Assembly (NCBI RefSeq): GCF_002575655.3
Contig: NC_053037.3
Location: 449,159,793-449,223,792, forward strand
Reading direction: 5' to 3'
Origin: Aegilops tauschii subsp. strangulata
Lineage: Eukaryota; Streptophyta; Magnoliopsida; Poales; Poaceae
DNA length: 64,000 bases
In this document: one piece after another, positions 35,271 to 43,852 of the stretch
How positions within the stretch are numbered: position 1 is the stretch's first letter
Layout: each line of letters begins with the position of its first letter
Made by a program: the position numbers and the translations under genes
The notes under the pieces: generated by a model
Told to the model about the DNA's origin: nothing
The model's database searches: none
The model's input: only the letters and a program-made list of their open reading frames with translations

Positions 35271-35764
35271 CTATCGTAATTGAGACATCCAAGGATCAAA
35301 GTTAATCCGGATGCCTTTGTCATTCTCACCATCTTTTGGCTGCACGTTGTATCGTTGACAATCAGGGAAGTTTGCTCCCGAACTCCTAGGGCTCGCCGTG
35401 TAGACACATTTTTCCATAGCAAACAGAGCCTCTTTGCCATCAAGGTCCTTGCCAACAGTGATCTCCTGGTTAATCGGATAATTGAGTCCGAGAAACAGAG
35501 AGTGTGAACCAAGGCTGTTTACCCGCCTCCAACAAAAAAATCCTAAAGGCCCCAACAAGCTGGTATCCTGCTCATAGACATAACAGCCACTGTCCGGATA
35601 CTCACGTATTTCACGGTGCTTGTATACAGTGGGGTTTTTGCAATATAACTTTTCCGGTTCATCTATCCGAGTGATCATCAGTCTTTTGCCGTCGTCTGAC
35701 CGAGCGAGGAACCAGTTGTGCTTCCCTTTTTTGGCAAAGGTGGTGTGATTACAAAGGGCAGTAA
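35271..35764 (-). pseudogene. DUF295/KIB-type gene, terminal exon (ancestral copy)
   Basis: Minus-strand exon from acceptor CTACAG (exon starts 35764) to TAG at 35271. It encodes about 164 residues: KHNWFLARSDDGKRLMI, FCWRRVNSLGSHSLFLGLN, EALFAMEKCVYTASPRSS, ending FDPWMSQLR. This fits the C-terminal half of DUF295 (KIB1-4/F-box beta-propeller-like) proteins, which end in a 'LFLG...N.VY' region and a W-x-P-like tail; many are F-box adaptor candidates. Two bases precede the first full codon, matching the single base left by the upstream exon at 49550. The gene is dead: 13 kb of element G lies in the intron and the 5' part is lost. Family assignment is by motif recognition. Confidence 0.72.
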
Positions 35765-35787
35765 CTGTAGGGACATTGCATCATATC

Positions 35788-36304
35788 TGTTGAGGATATA
35801 GACCTTAGAGTCACCCACCAGGAGGGGCCGGGTTACTCGTAGGGTCGTTGCAAGAAGCCCGGAGCCAAGTTTCAAGATAATGGGCCAGAGATGGGCTGAG
35901 ACCCGGATATGGCTTAAAGCCCGTAGTTATCATCATTGTTATAGTAGACTTGTAGTGTAAGGCAAGTATTGTTTAGAGTCCGAGCCGGACGCTCTTATGA
36001 GCCGGCCGGGACTCTAAGGGCTGCTGGGCGTCAGCCTCCCTATATAAAGAGAGGACCCGGCAGCGGTTTAAGGGCGACAACAATCTCATCGAGAACCGGG
36101 CATAGCTATTTAGCTCCCTGGCGATTGTAACCCTAATCAATAACACCTCGAACTGGACGTAGGCTTTTACCTTCACCGTAAGGGGCCGAACCAGTATAAA
36201 CCCTCGTGTTCCCTGTCCCGCATAACCCCTTCAAGCTTCCTAGTTGCGATGGCTCCACGACTAAGTCCTAGCTTAAGGACATCTGCCGTGACAATTCCAC
36301 GACA
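35788..36304 (+). mobile_element. Element G 5' LTR
   Basis: TGTTGAGG...CCACGACA; TATA box CTATATAAAG near 36039. An imperfect inverted repeat, GAGTCCGAGCCGG (35976-35988) and CCGGCCGGGACTC (36002-36014), lies upstream of the TATA box; S-unit junctions break at the end of its left arm. Confidence 0.93.
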
Positions 36305-36324
36305 GTTTGCGCCCACCGTGGGGC
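36305..36324 (+). other. Element G primer binding site
   Basis: GTTTGCGCCCACCGTGGGGC directly follows the 5' LTR. This is the expected position and the usual look of a TAT-lineage site; I do not assign the tRNA. Confidence 0.65.
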
Positions 36325-36392
36325 CCGCGCACGGTGGATTTGAGTTCTTGAAGGGCAGCTTCGAAGGGCTCAAGGGATACGCCGTAGGCCGG

Positions 36393-38922
36393 ATGACCAA
36401 GAGTCGTCGCGGCAAGCTCTACATCGACGACGAGGACTGGGGCCCCGACGCCGGTTCAATTGAGTACGGGTGCCGGGTCCCCTTTGGTGGAATTCATGTC
36501 TTCATTGGCAAGGTTGGTGAGCCGGGCCCCGAGCCGGATCTCTGCGCCGATCTCATCGAAATGGCTCAGCGCGCGTGACCCGCTCGGGCCCGGCCTGCCT
36601 TAAGGCGCGCTTTTGTGGGATGTATCCATGGAGGGCCCTCTGATCCTTCCGGGTCTCGTGATGAGGCGGCCGCCGGCTCTGATGGCGAGTCGGCCACCGA
36701 TGAATCAAACTCGTTGTACCAACTCCAAGATAGTAGGCTCATGGGTTGTTTCGATGGCGACAGCATTCCGGACCTTTTTGAACCGCCAAGTCAGGTTGGA
36801 GTTTTTATGGCCGGTGCGCAGCCTATTCAGAACCCCGCTGCTGGAGCGAGAAACCCGGTGCCTTCCCCGGCCCAGGTGCTGATGTATCTCACGGACAAGA
36901 TGACGGCCCTGTTAACCGCCACGGTCGACCCGGCGGATCAAGCTCAGCATGATGCGGAGGTGGCGCAGTTAAAATTAGATCTGATAAAGGCTAAAGAGGA
37001 TCTCGCAGCGGAAGGAATCAGGCTGGCTGCGGAGCGGGCGGCCCTCGATGCCCGGACTCAGCTAATTCAGGCGCAGTCCTTCCAACTCACGATGGACCAG
37101 AACGCGGCCAACGAGGTTATGAGAAGGAGGCATCAGAAGGCCCAGTCTCGACTCCCGCCGGTCTACGATCCACTCAATCTCTTTAAAACGCCGGGTGCAG
37201 GGTCTAGTAACCCGCCAGGAGTCATTGCGCCCGGGTCTGGACCCCTTATTCAGCCACGAATGATGGGGCCACCCCAGGTGCCCCCTGCCCCGCCTCAGTA
37301 TGTGCCAATACCCCCGGGTCATTATGATAACCCGCTAGAAAACATGGTGGCTGCAGCAGCACGGCTGGCGGCTCTCCACGTTGACGGCGATTCTCCGGCG
37401 GCCATCGAAACCCGCCGGGTCAGGGAACTCCTGCAGACGGCACTAGCACAGCAAGAGGCGTACTCCTACAGCCGGGACAGGATCCACTCAACCCCTCGTC
37501 CAGGCCAGAGCCCGAGTTACAGCCGGCACATGGTCTCAGCGACCGGCTCAAGTAATGTCCGACGCCACGACCCGCCCCCTGGTCATGGCCCAGCTCATAA
37601 TGGAGCCTTCTACGTAGAAGACCAACCACACCAAGAGGTGGAGCAGGCGCCTCAATTGACGGCTTACCAGACCCCCCCCCCCCCCGGCTTATCCGACGAC
37701 GTCCGTTGATGTAGGAATTTCTACCAGGACCGGGGGAGTCCCTTGTTTGGTACCAGCCATCCGTAATGAACGTCTACCTAAGGACTTCAAGGGCCCTAGG
37801 AAGGTGCCTAACTATACAGCGGACTTACAGCCTGCAGCTTGGATTGAGAGTTATGAGATGGCTATGGAATTACTAGAGGTCAGCGAGGCGGCCATGGCCA
37901 AATATTTCACCATGATGTTAGATGGAACTGCCCGTACGTGGTTAAAAGGGCTACCACCGAACTCCATTGGGTCCTGGGCTGAGCTGAAAGCCCGGTTCAT
38001 TCAAAACTTCAAAGATACCTGCAGGCAATCTATGTCAATTATGGATTTGACTAACTGCAAGCAGCAGGAGGGCGAGTCCACGACCCATTGGGTTCGCCGG
38101 ATCAAGGAGATCATACATTCATCAGATAAGATGGATGCCGGCTCTGCAGTCTTAATGTTGGAACAGAACTGTCGCTTTGTGCCCCTTAAGATGAAGCTTG
38201 GGCGGCTCAAGCGCGACTGCACCGATATGGGTACCCTAATGGCGGCTCTTGTCAAATACGCCGATTCCGATGGTACCAAGGATCCCCCTTCAGATGATGA
38301 AAGGGCAGGGAAGGGAAAGAAGAATGGCAACGGCAAGGGTCCTCCGTTTAACCCGGGGAACCAAGGAGGAGGCAAGCGTAAGGCCGATGGCAGCCTAGAG
38401 TTTGTGGCCAACACCACCTCTCAAGGTAATAACCAGCGGCGCAAGGGGAGGCCCCCTCCCCGAGGCGGCGGGTCAGGACCTTCTCTGGAGCAGCTATTGA
38501 ACGAACCTTGTCCGAGACACGGCTCTAGAGAGAAGCCAGCGACTCATCTGTGGAAGGATTGTGCTATCATGAAGGCCTTTAAAAACTACAATGGACCGGG
38601 TGGCGGCTCAGGCGCCGGCGGCTCAGGTGCCGGCGGCTTTCATGGCCCGGGCGGTGGTTCAAATTCTGGTCCTCAGAACGGCCAAGGGGGCTTTAATCAA
38701 CAGTCTGGTCATCAACAGCAGCAGGGGGGTTATCAGACCAACCCGAAGCAGCTTAGCGGTGGACAGTATCACGTGTTCACCACTAGCTTGTGCAAACGAG
38801 ACGAGAAGCTTCACAAGAGGGCTGTTAATGCTGTTGAGCCGGCAGTTCCACGCTACTTATGGTGGTCTGAGCAGCCCATAGTGTGGAGTAGGGAGGATCA
38901 CCCCCCCCCCCCGGGTGGATAA
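36393..38922 (+). pseudogene. gag: Element G gag (two lesions)
   Basis: An open frame runs from the leader (possible ATG at 36393, MTKSRRGKLYIDDEDWG) to a TGA at 36576-36578, then on in the same frame (36579-37709). It shifts at a C14 run (37672-37685) into the frame 37686-38922. The region around 37800-38285 is a Retrotrans_gag capsid domain (WIESYEMAMELLEVSEAAMA; TARTWLKGLP). A C-x2-H...H-x4-C cluster (CPRHGSREKPATHLWKDC, about 38508-38561) replaces the classic knuckle, as in TAT elements, followed by a Gly/Gln-rich tail. A second shift at a C12 run (38901-38912) leads to protease. In three duplicated leaders the TGA is TGG (Trp). Confidence 0.8.
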
Positions 38923-39568
38923 CCCGGGCCACCTGGCCTTAGTGGTGGCCCCTCAGGTGGGAGGTTATAAGTTCACAAAAGTACTCATGGATGGAGGCAG
39001 CAGCATCAACATCCTCTATTATGAGACTTTCCGTCGTATGGGGCTGGTCGATAAGAACCTCAGCCAGTCAAATACTATCTTCCATGGTGTGGTACCTGGT
39101 AAGTCGGCTTATCCAGTCGGCAAGATCGAACTGGAAGTGGCTTTTGGTGATGAGAACAACTACAGGGTGGAGAAGTTGACCTTTGAGGTGGTCAAGATAA
39201 GAAGTCCATACCACGCTATATTCGGACGGCCGGCTTACGCCAAGTTCATGGCACGATCGTGTTATGTGTACTTACAGCTCAAGATGCCGGGTCACAACGG
39301 GACTATTACGGTTCACGGCAGCCGGAAAGTGGCTCTGGAGTGTGAGGAAGGTGACGCGGCTTATGCAGAGTCTGTTTGTGCCACAGAAGAGTTGAAATTT
39401 TATAAAGACAATGTTGACCCAACAGATATGACCTCTCTGAAAAAGCCAACCACAGAGAATGAACCAGCAATGAAATTTAAATCAGCTGATGAGACTAAGC
39501 TTGTTGATTTTGTTCCAGGTGACTCGTCTCAGCAGTTTAGCATCAGTGCAAATCTGGACCCGAAATAG
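38915..39568 (+). CDS. Element G aspartic protease region
   Basis: Frame starting just after the C12 run. Active-site motif in VLMDGGSSINILYYETF (about 38982-39032), with DGGS in place of DTGS, common in this lineage; then HAIFGRPAYAKFMA, the second conserved block. It ends at TAG 39566-39568, where the family would read on into reverse transcriptase (a single C-to-T change from CAG would explain the stop). The domain itself looks whole. Confidence 0.75.
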   Translation: MDNPGHLALVVAPQVGGYKFTKVLMDGGSSINILYYETFRRMGLVDKNLSQSNTIFHGVVPGKSAYPVGKIELEVAFGDENNYRVEKLTFEVVKIRSPYHAIFGRPAYAKFMARSCYVYLQLKMPGHNGTITVHGSRKVALECEEGDAAYAESVCATEELKFYKDNVDPTDMTSLKKPTTENEPAMKFKSADETKLVDFVPGDSSQQFSISANLDPK

Positions 39569-41242
39569 GAAAGCGCGCTCATCGAGTTCATCCGTGAGAA
39601 TAGGGACATCTTCGCGTGGAAACCTTCTGACATGCCAGGTGTACCTAGAGAACTCGCTGAGCACACTCTCAATATTGATCCAAAATTTAAGCCGGTCAGA
39701 CAGTTCCTTCGACAGTTTAACGAAGAGAGGCGGAAAGCTATTGGTGAAGAAGTGGCCCGGCTCTTGGCGGCTGGTTTCATTGTTGAGGTTTTTCACCCGG
39801 AGTGGTTGGCTAACCCGGTGCTCGTACTCAAGAAGAACGGCACCTGGCGGATGTGTGTGGACTACACGGACTTGAACAAGGCATGTCCGGCTGATCCTTT
39901 TGCTCTCCCCCGTATTGATCAAATCATTGATGCTACGGCAGGTTGTGCACGCTTAAGTTTCTTGGATGCCTATTCCGGGTATCATCAGATTAAGATGGCA
40001 GTTAAGGACCAGGAGAAGACGACGTTCATCACTCCCTTTGGAGCCTTCTGCTATGTGTCTATGCCTTTTGGACTCAAGTGTGCACAGGCGACTTACCAGC
40101 GTTGTGTGCAGAATTGTCTTCATAAACAGATCGGGCGCAATGTTCACGCCTACGTGGATGATATTGTGGTGAAATCCATTAAGGAGGAAACCCTGATAGA
40201 TGATTTAAGGGAAACCTTCGATAATCTCTGGGTCTACAAGATGATGCTTAACCCAACCAAGTGTGTTTTTGGTGTTCCTGCAGGCAAACTATTGGGCTTC
40301 TTGGTTTCTGACAGAGGCATTGAGGCTAACCCGGAGAAGATCAAGGCTATCACCTCCCTGGCTAAGCCGGCATGTATAAATGATGTTCAGCGTTTGGCGG
40401 GTCGCATCGTTGCTTTAAGCCGGTTTATAAGCCGTTTGGGTGAGAAGGCTATGCCCCTATATCAGTTGATGAAGAAGACTGATAACTTTATCTGGAATGA
40501 TGCAGCTAATACCGCTTTCGAGGATTTGAAAAAGCAACTGGCAGAGCCCCCCGTCCTTGCTGCTCCGGTTGATAAGGAGCCCTTGCTACTATATGTAGCG
40601 GCAAATGCACGAGCCGTCAGCGTGGCTATTTTAGTGGAGCGCAAGGAGGCGGGTAAGGAGCATCCAGTTCAGCGGCCGGTTTATTATGTCAGCGAGGTGC
40701 TCATTGAGTCCAAGCAGCGGTACCCGCATTGGCAGAAGCTCATATACGGTGTGTTCATGGCGAGCCGGAAGCTCAAGCATTATTTTCAGGGTCATCCCAT
40801 CACTGTGGTCAGTTCTGCCCCCCTTGGTGATATTATCCAGAACAGAGAGGCTACAGGGAGAATCGCTAAGTGGGCTATAGAACTTGGACCTCATGGCCTC
40901 AAATATGTGCCATGCACTGCTGTTAAATCTCAGGCTTTGGTGGATTTCGTCAATGATTGGACGGAGTCTCAAGTGCCTGAACAAAAGCCGGATAACACTT
41001 ATTGGACTATCCACTTCGACGGGTCCAGACAGTTGGAGGGCTCGGGGGCTGGTGTTGTATTGGCTTCCCCAAAAGGTGACAAGTTCCATTATGTGCTACG
41101 GTTGATGTTTCCTTGCACTAACAATGCGGCTGAATATGAAGCTTTGCTCCATGGTCTTCGGGTGGCTAAGGAGATGAGCTTAAGCCGGGTAAGATGCTTT
41201 GGGGACTCAGATTTGGTGGCTCAACAAGTGTCCGGCACCTAG
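39569..41242 (+). CDS. Element G reverse transcriptase and first RNase H
   Basis: Same frame as the protease after the TAG. Reverse transcriptase blocks in order: NPVLVLKKNGTWRMCVDY (about 39811-39864), FLDAYSGYHQIKMA, FGLKCAQATYQR, and the catalytic AYVDDIVVKS at about 40148-40177. The connection and a degenerate RNase H follow (LLLYVAANARAVSVAILVER; HWQKLIYGVFMASRKLKHYF). Then an archaeal-type RNase H begins (WTIHFDGS near 41002; NNAAEYEALLHGLR near 41120). TAG at 41240-41242 interrupts the second RNase H at VSGT, where the family normally has a Trp codon. The polymerase domain shows no visible lesion. Confidence 0.85.
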   Translation, partial: ESALIEFIRENRDIFAWKPSDMPGVPRELAEHTLNIDPKFKPVRQFLRQFNEERRKAIGEEVARLLAAGFIVEVFHPEWLANPVLVLKKNGTWRMCVDYTDLNKACPADPFALPRIDQIIDATAGCARLSFLDAYSGYHQIKMAVKDQEKTTFITPFGAFCYVSMPFGLKCAQATYQRCVQNCLHKQIGRNVHAYVDDIVVKSIKEETLIDDLRETFDNLWVYKMMLNPTKCVFGVPAGKLLGFLVSDRGIEANPEKIKAITSLAKPACINDVQRLAGRIVALSRFISRLGEKAMPLYQLMKKTDNFIWNDAANTAFEDLKKQLAEPPVLAAPVDKEPLLLYVAANARAVSVAILVERKEAGKEHPVQRPVYYVSEVLIESKQRYPHWQKLIYGVFMASRKLKHYFQGHPITVVSSAPLGDIIQNREATGRIAKWAIELGPHGLKYVPCTAVKSQALVDFVNDWTESQVPEQKPDNTYWTIHFDGSRQLEGSGAGVVLASPKGDKFHYVLRLMFPCTNNAAEYEALLHGLRVAKEMSLSRVRCFGDSDLVAQQVSGT

Positions 41243-42772
41243 GATTCTAAGGATCCTCTAATGGCGGCTTATCGCCGCGAGGTTGATGCCATTGCTGGGC
41301 ACTTCCAGGGATACCAAGTGGAGCATATTGATCGCAGGAGGAACGAGGCGGCTGATGCGTTAAGCCGGCTAGGCTCTCAGCGAAAGCCGGTGCCGCCTAA
41401 CACTTTCCTGGATGTCCTGTATAACCCTTCGGCCAAGTTGCCTACAGAGGAGGACTTGGCTATCCCTGACCCGGAGGCACGACTGGTGGCGGCTCTTCAT
41501 GTCATACCAGACTGGACAATGCCATATCTGGCTTATATAACCCGGGGAGAGTTGCCTGAGGATGAAACTCTGGCCAGGCAAGTAACCCGGCGGGCTAAGT
41601 CAATGGTTGTCATTGATGGCGAGTTGCATCATCGCAGTGTTTCAGGGGCGTTTCAGCGTTGTATCTCCCCTGAGGAAGGTCAAGAGATCTTGCGCGAGAT
41701 CCATGAAGGGGATTGTGGCCATCATGCCGGTTCAAAATCTCTTGTAGCCAAGGCTTTCCGTCATGGTTTTTATTGGCTGACGGCTCACGCTGATGCAGAG
41801 GACTTGGTCAGTAAATGTGATGGTTGCAAAAGGTTCTCACGACGGGCTCATGTGCCGGCTCAGGAGTTGAGGATGATCCCACTCACTTGGCCCTTTGCGG
41901 TCTGGGGGCTTGATATGGTTGGGCCTTTTAAACGATCCAAGGATAAGAAGACCCACCTCTTGGTGGCAGTTGACAAATTCACAAAGTGGGTGGAGGCTGA
42001 GCCAGTTAGCAAGTGCGATGCAGCCACGGCGGTTCAATTTATGAAAAAGGTGATTTTCCGCTTCGGCATTCCGCACAGCATCATAACTGACAATGGCACC
42101 AATTTATCCAAGGGTGCTATGGAAGAATTTTGTCAACGGGAGCATATCCGACTTGATGTTTCCTCAGTGGATCACCCCCAATCCAATGGTCAAGCTGAGA
42201 GAGCTAACCAGGAGATTCTGAAGGGCATCAAACCCCGGCTTTTGGTCCCTTTGCAACGGACGCCGGGTTGTTGGGTGGAGGAGCTGCCCTCCGTCTTATG
42301 GAGCATCAACACTACTCCTAACAGGTCTACTGGCTTCACACCTTTCTTCATGGTTTATGGAGCAGAAGCAGTCCTCCCCAGCGACATCCGTCACGATTCG
42401 CCTCGTGTGGCGGCTTATGTTGAGACGGATAATGAACAGGCGCGCCAAGATGCTCTGGACTTGTTGGACGAACAGCGTGATGTGGCAGCAGCCCGTTCAG
42501 TGATTTACCAACAAGACCTGCGCCGTTATCATAGCCGCCGGGTTAAGTCCCGGGTCTTCCAGGAAGGCGACCTTGTGCTCCGGCTCATCCAGGATCAAAC
42601 AGATGCACACAAGTTATCCCCACCCTGGGAAGGGCCCTTTGTGGTCGGTAAGAACTTGCACAACGGGTCATATTACCTCATTGATATTCGGGAACATAAA
42701 GATTCGCGTAAGTCTGAGGAGGAGACCCGTCGGCCGTGGAACATAGCTCAGCTTCGGCCTTACTACACTTGA
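41243..42772 (+). CDS. Element G second RNase H (end) and integrase
   Basis: Same frame after the TAG at 41240. The second RNase H closes with HIDRRRNEAADALSRLGS (about 41321-41374). Integrase follows: zinc-binding HEGDCGHHAGSK ... CDGCKRF (about 41702-41835) and the catalytic triad Asp in WGLDMVGPF (about 41911), Asp in IITDNGTN (about 42085), Glu in GQAERANQEIL (about 42196). The C-terminal part ends in RPWNIAQLRPYYT before TGA. The integrase appears complete. There is no chromodomain. Confidence 0.88.
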   Translation, partial: DSKDPLMAAYRREVDAIAGHFQGYQVEHIDRRRNEAADALSRLGSQRKPVPPNTFLDVLYNPSAKLPTEEDLAIPDPEARLVAALHVIPDWTMPYLAYITRGELPEDETLARQVTRRAKSMVVIDGELHHRSVSGAFQRCISPEEGQEILREIHEGDCGHHAGSKSLVAKAFRHGFYWLTAHADAEDLVSKCDGCKRFSRRAHVPAQELRMIPLTWPFAVWGLDMVGPFKRSKDKKTHLLVAVDKFTKWVEAEPVSKCDAATAVQFMKKVIFRFGIPHSIITDNGTNLSKGAMEEFCQREHIRLDVSSVDHPQSNGQAERANQEILKGIKPRLLVPLQRTPGCWVEELPSVLWSINTTPNRSTGFTPFFMVYGAEAVLPSDIRHDSPRVAAYVETDNEQARQDALDLLDEQRDVAAARSVIYQQDLRRYHSRRVKSRVFQEGDLVLRLIQDQTDAHKLSPPWEGPFVVGKNLHNGSYYLIDIREHKDSRKSEEETRRPWNIAQLRPYYT

Positions 42773-43852
42773 GCTACCGGCTCTCGTGGTGTATATATTT
42801 ATCTCAGACATGTATATATTATGATAAGCAATAAAGCGGGACCTCTGTCCTTTTTTCTCCTCCAAATTATGTGTGTGTCATTTTTTACATACTAATTTGA
42901 AAGGAGGATCCGGCTTATGATCGTATTCGAGTCTAGCCGTAAGCAGTAAGATCACCTGGGGGCTTCCTGTTCAAACATGGGTCGTATTCAAACCAAAGAG
43001 AACATAGCTGTCGATACCCATTTTGATTGGCAAAGTGCCGAGCTCATTGGGAGGTTGCCTTTGATCATATTTGAATCATAGTGTAACCCCTCTGAGAACC
43101 GACGTGGATCGTATTCGAATCAGCGTCGTTAAACAATTTTCAGAGTCACTTGGGGGCTTCCTGTTCAAACATGGGTCGTATTCGAACCAAAGAGAACATA
43201 GCTGTCGATACCCTTTTGATTGGCATCGCCACACCCACTGGGGGCTGTATGATCGTATCCGAATCTTAGCTTACCCTCTTTGGACCGGGTTGCTGGTCGT
43301 ATTCGAACCGGAAGCCCAAGTTTTTGTATTTTATTACAAGTCTGCTCTGATCATGTCAAAGTATGTACTGCCGGGTCTCGCTTGCCGGCTTAATTTTGGT
43401 TTATCTTGTTAGTTGAACATCATGGATGTCATCAAAACAAGTGAATTCGAGCTAAGGTACCAACCAAGCTACCCGGGTTATTTAAACCGGAAGTATGTTT
43501 ACAGGTTGTTAAGTGTGTTATCACGGCTATGTTCAACATATAGTTAACGACCAGTCTTTTTTGGTTAGTATTCCGGGTTATCTATCTCAAACACCTGATT
43601 CTCAGGGCGGTAAGCCGCCTTGAGACTTGGGATTTGCCTTTCTATGCAGATGCTGGAAGATACTTTTTAAGGTTGAGAAGGACAAGGGGATAATCATGAC
43701 CCGGAGGAGCATTAAAAGAATAACTTCAAGGGGTTTCAGCATTCATTACGTGCACGATGGCACGGCAGAGATAAATTGTTGCACTTATTCTATTACAAAA
43801 ATCCTTCAAAAGTCTCAAGGGTGGAGCGTTGTTCGGTGAACCGCCAGCCGCT
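42773..43852 (+). repeat. Element G spacer with iterated TCGTATTCGAAYC motifs
   Basis: No gene seen. A 194-bp periodic duplication (GGCTTCCTGTTCAAACATGG at about 42961 and 43155) and seven copies of a (G)TCGTATTCGAA(T/C)C-like motif between about 42919 and 43302. This separates pol from the convergent antisense gene, and could hold termination or regulatory signals for both strands. Confidence 0.7.

Larger units (their letters stand above)
10576..36578. repeat. Higher-order tandem array: truncated L, then S L S L S S L
   Basis: Two period lengths run through this region: 1664 bp (S unit) and 6028 bp (L unit), giving 7692 bp for an S+L pair. Unit starts (first base CCCTAGTGG of X) are 11839 S1, 13503 L1, 19531 S2, 21195 L2, 27223 S3, 28887 S4, 30551 L3; L3 runs into the genuine element G. 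L order: X (2296 bp), A right part with 3' LTR, host-gene 3' flank and terminal exon, G 5' LTR, G leader. S is L with 4364 bp removed between X and the middle of the G LTR. Units differ by only a handful of substitutions. Because nested insertions of different age share one period, the array arose after all of A, X and G had inserted. An assembly duplication cannot be excluded from sequence alone. Confidence 0.93.
30551..36578. repeat. Array unit L3 (6028 bp), continuous with genuine element G
   Basis: X 30551-32846, A right part 32847-34493, gene flank 34494-35270, terminal exon 35271-35764, G 5' LTR 35788-36304, leader 36305-36578, which continues uninterrupted into G (GTGACCCGCTCGG). It is therefore the ancestral locus from which the array grew leftward. 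Private changes: CCCACTGAAG near 31027 and GAAATGGCTC near 36559. Confidence 0.92.
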
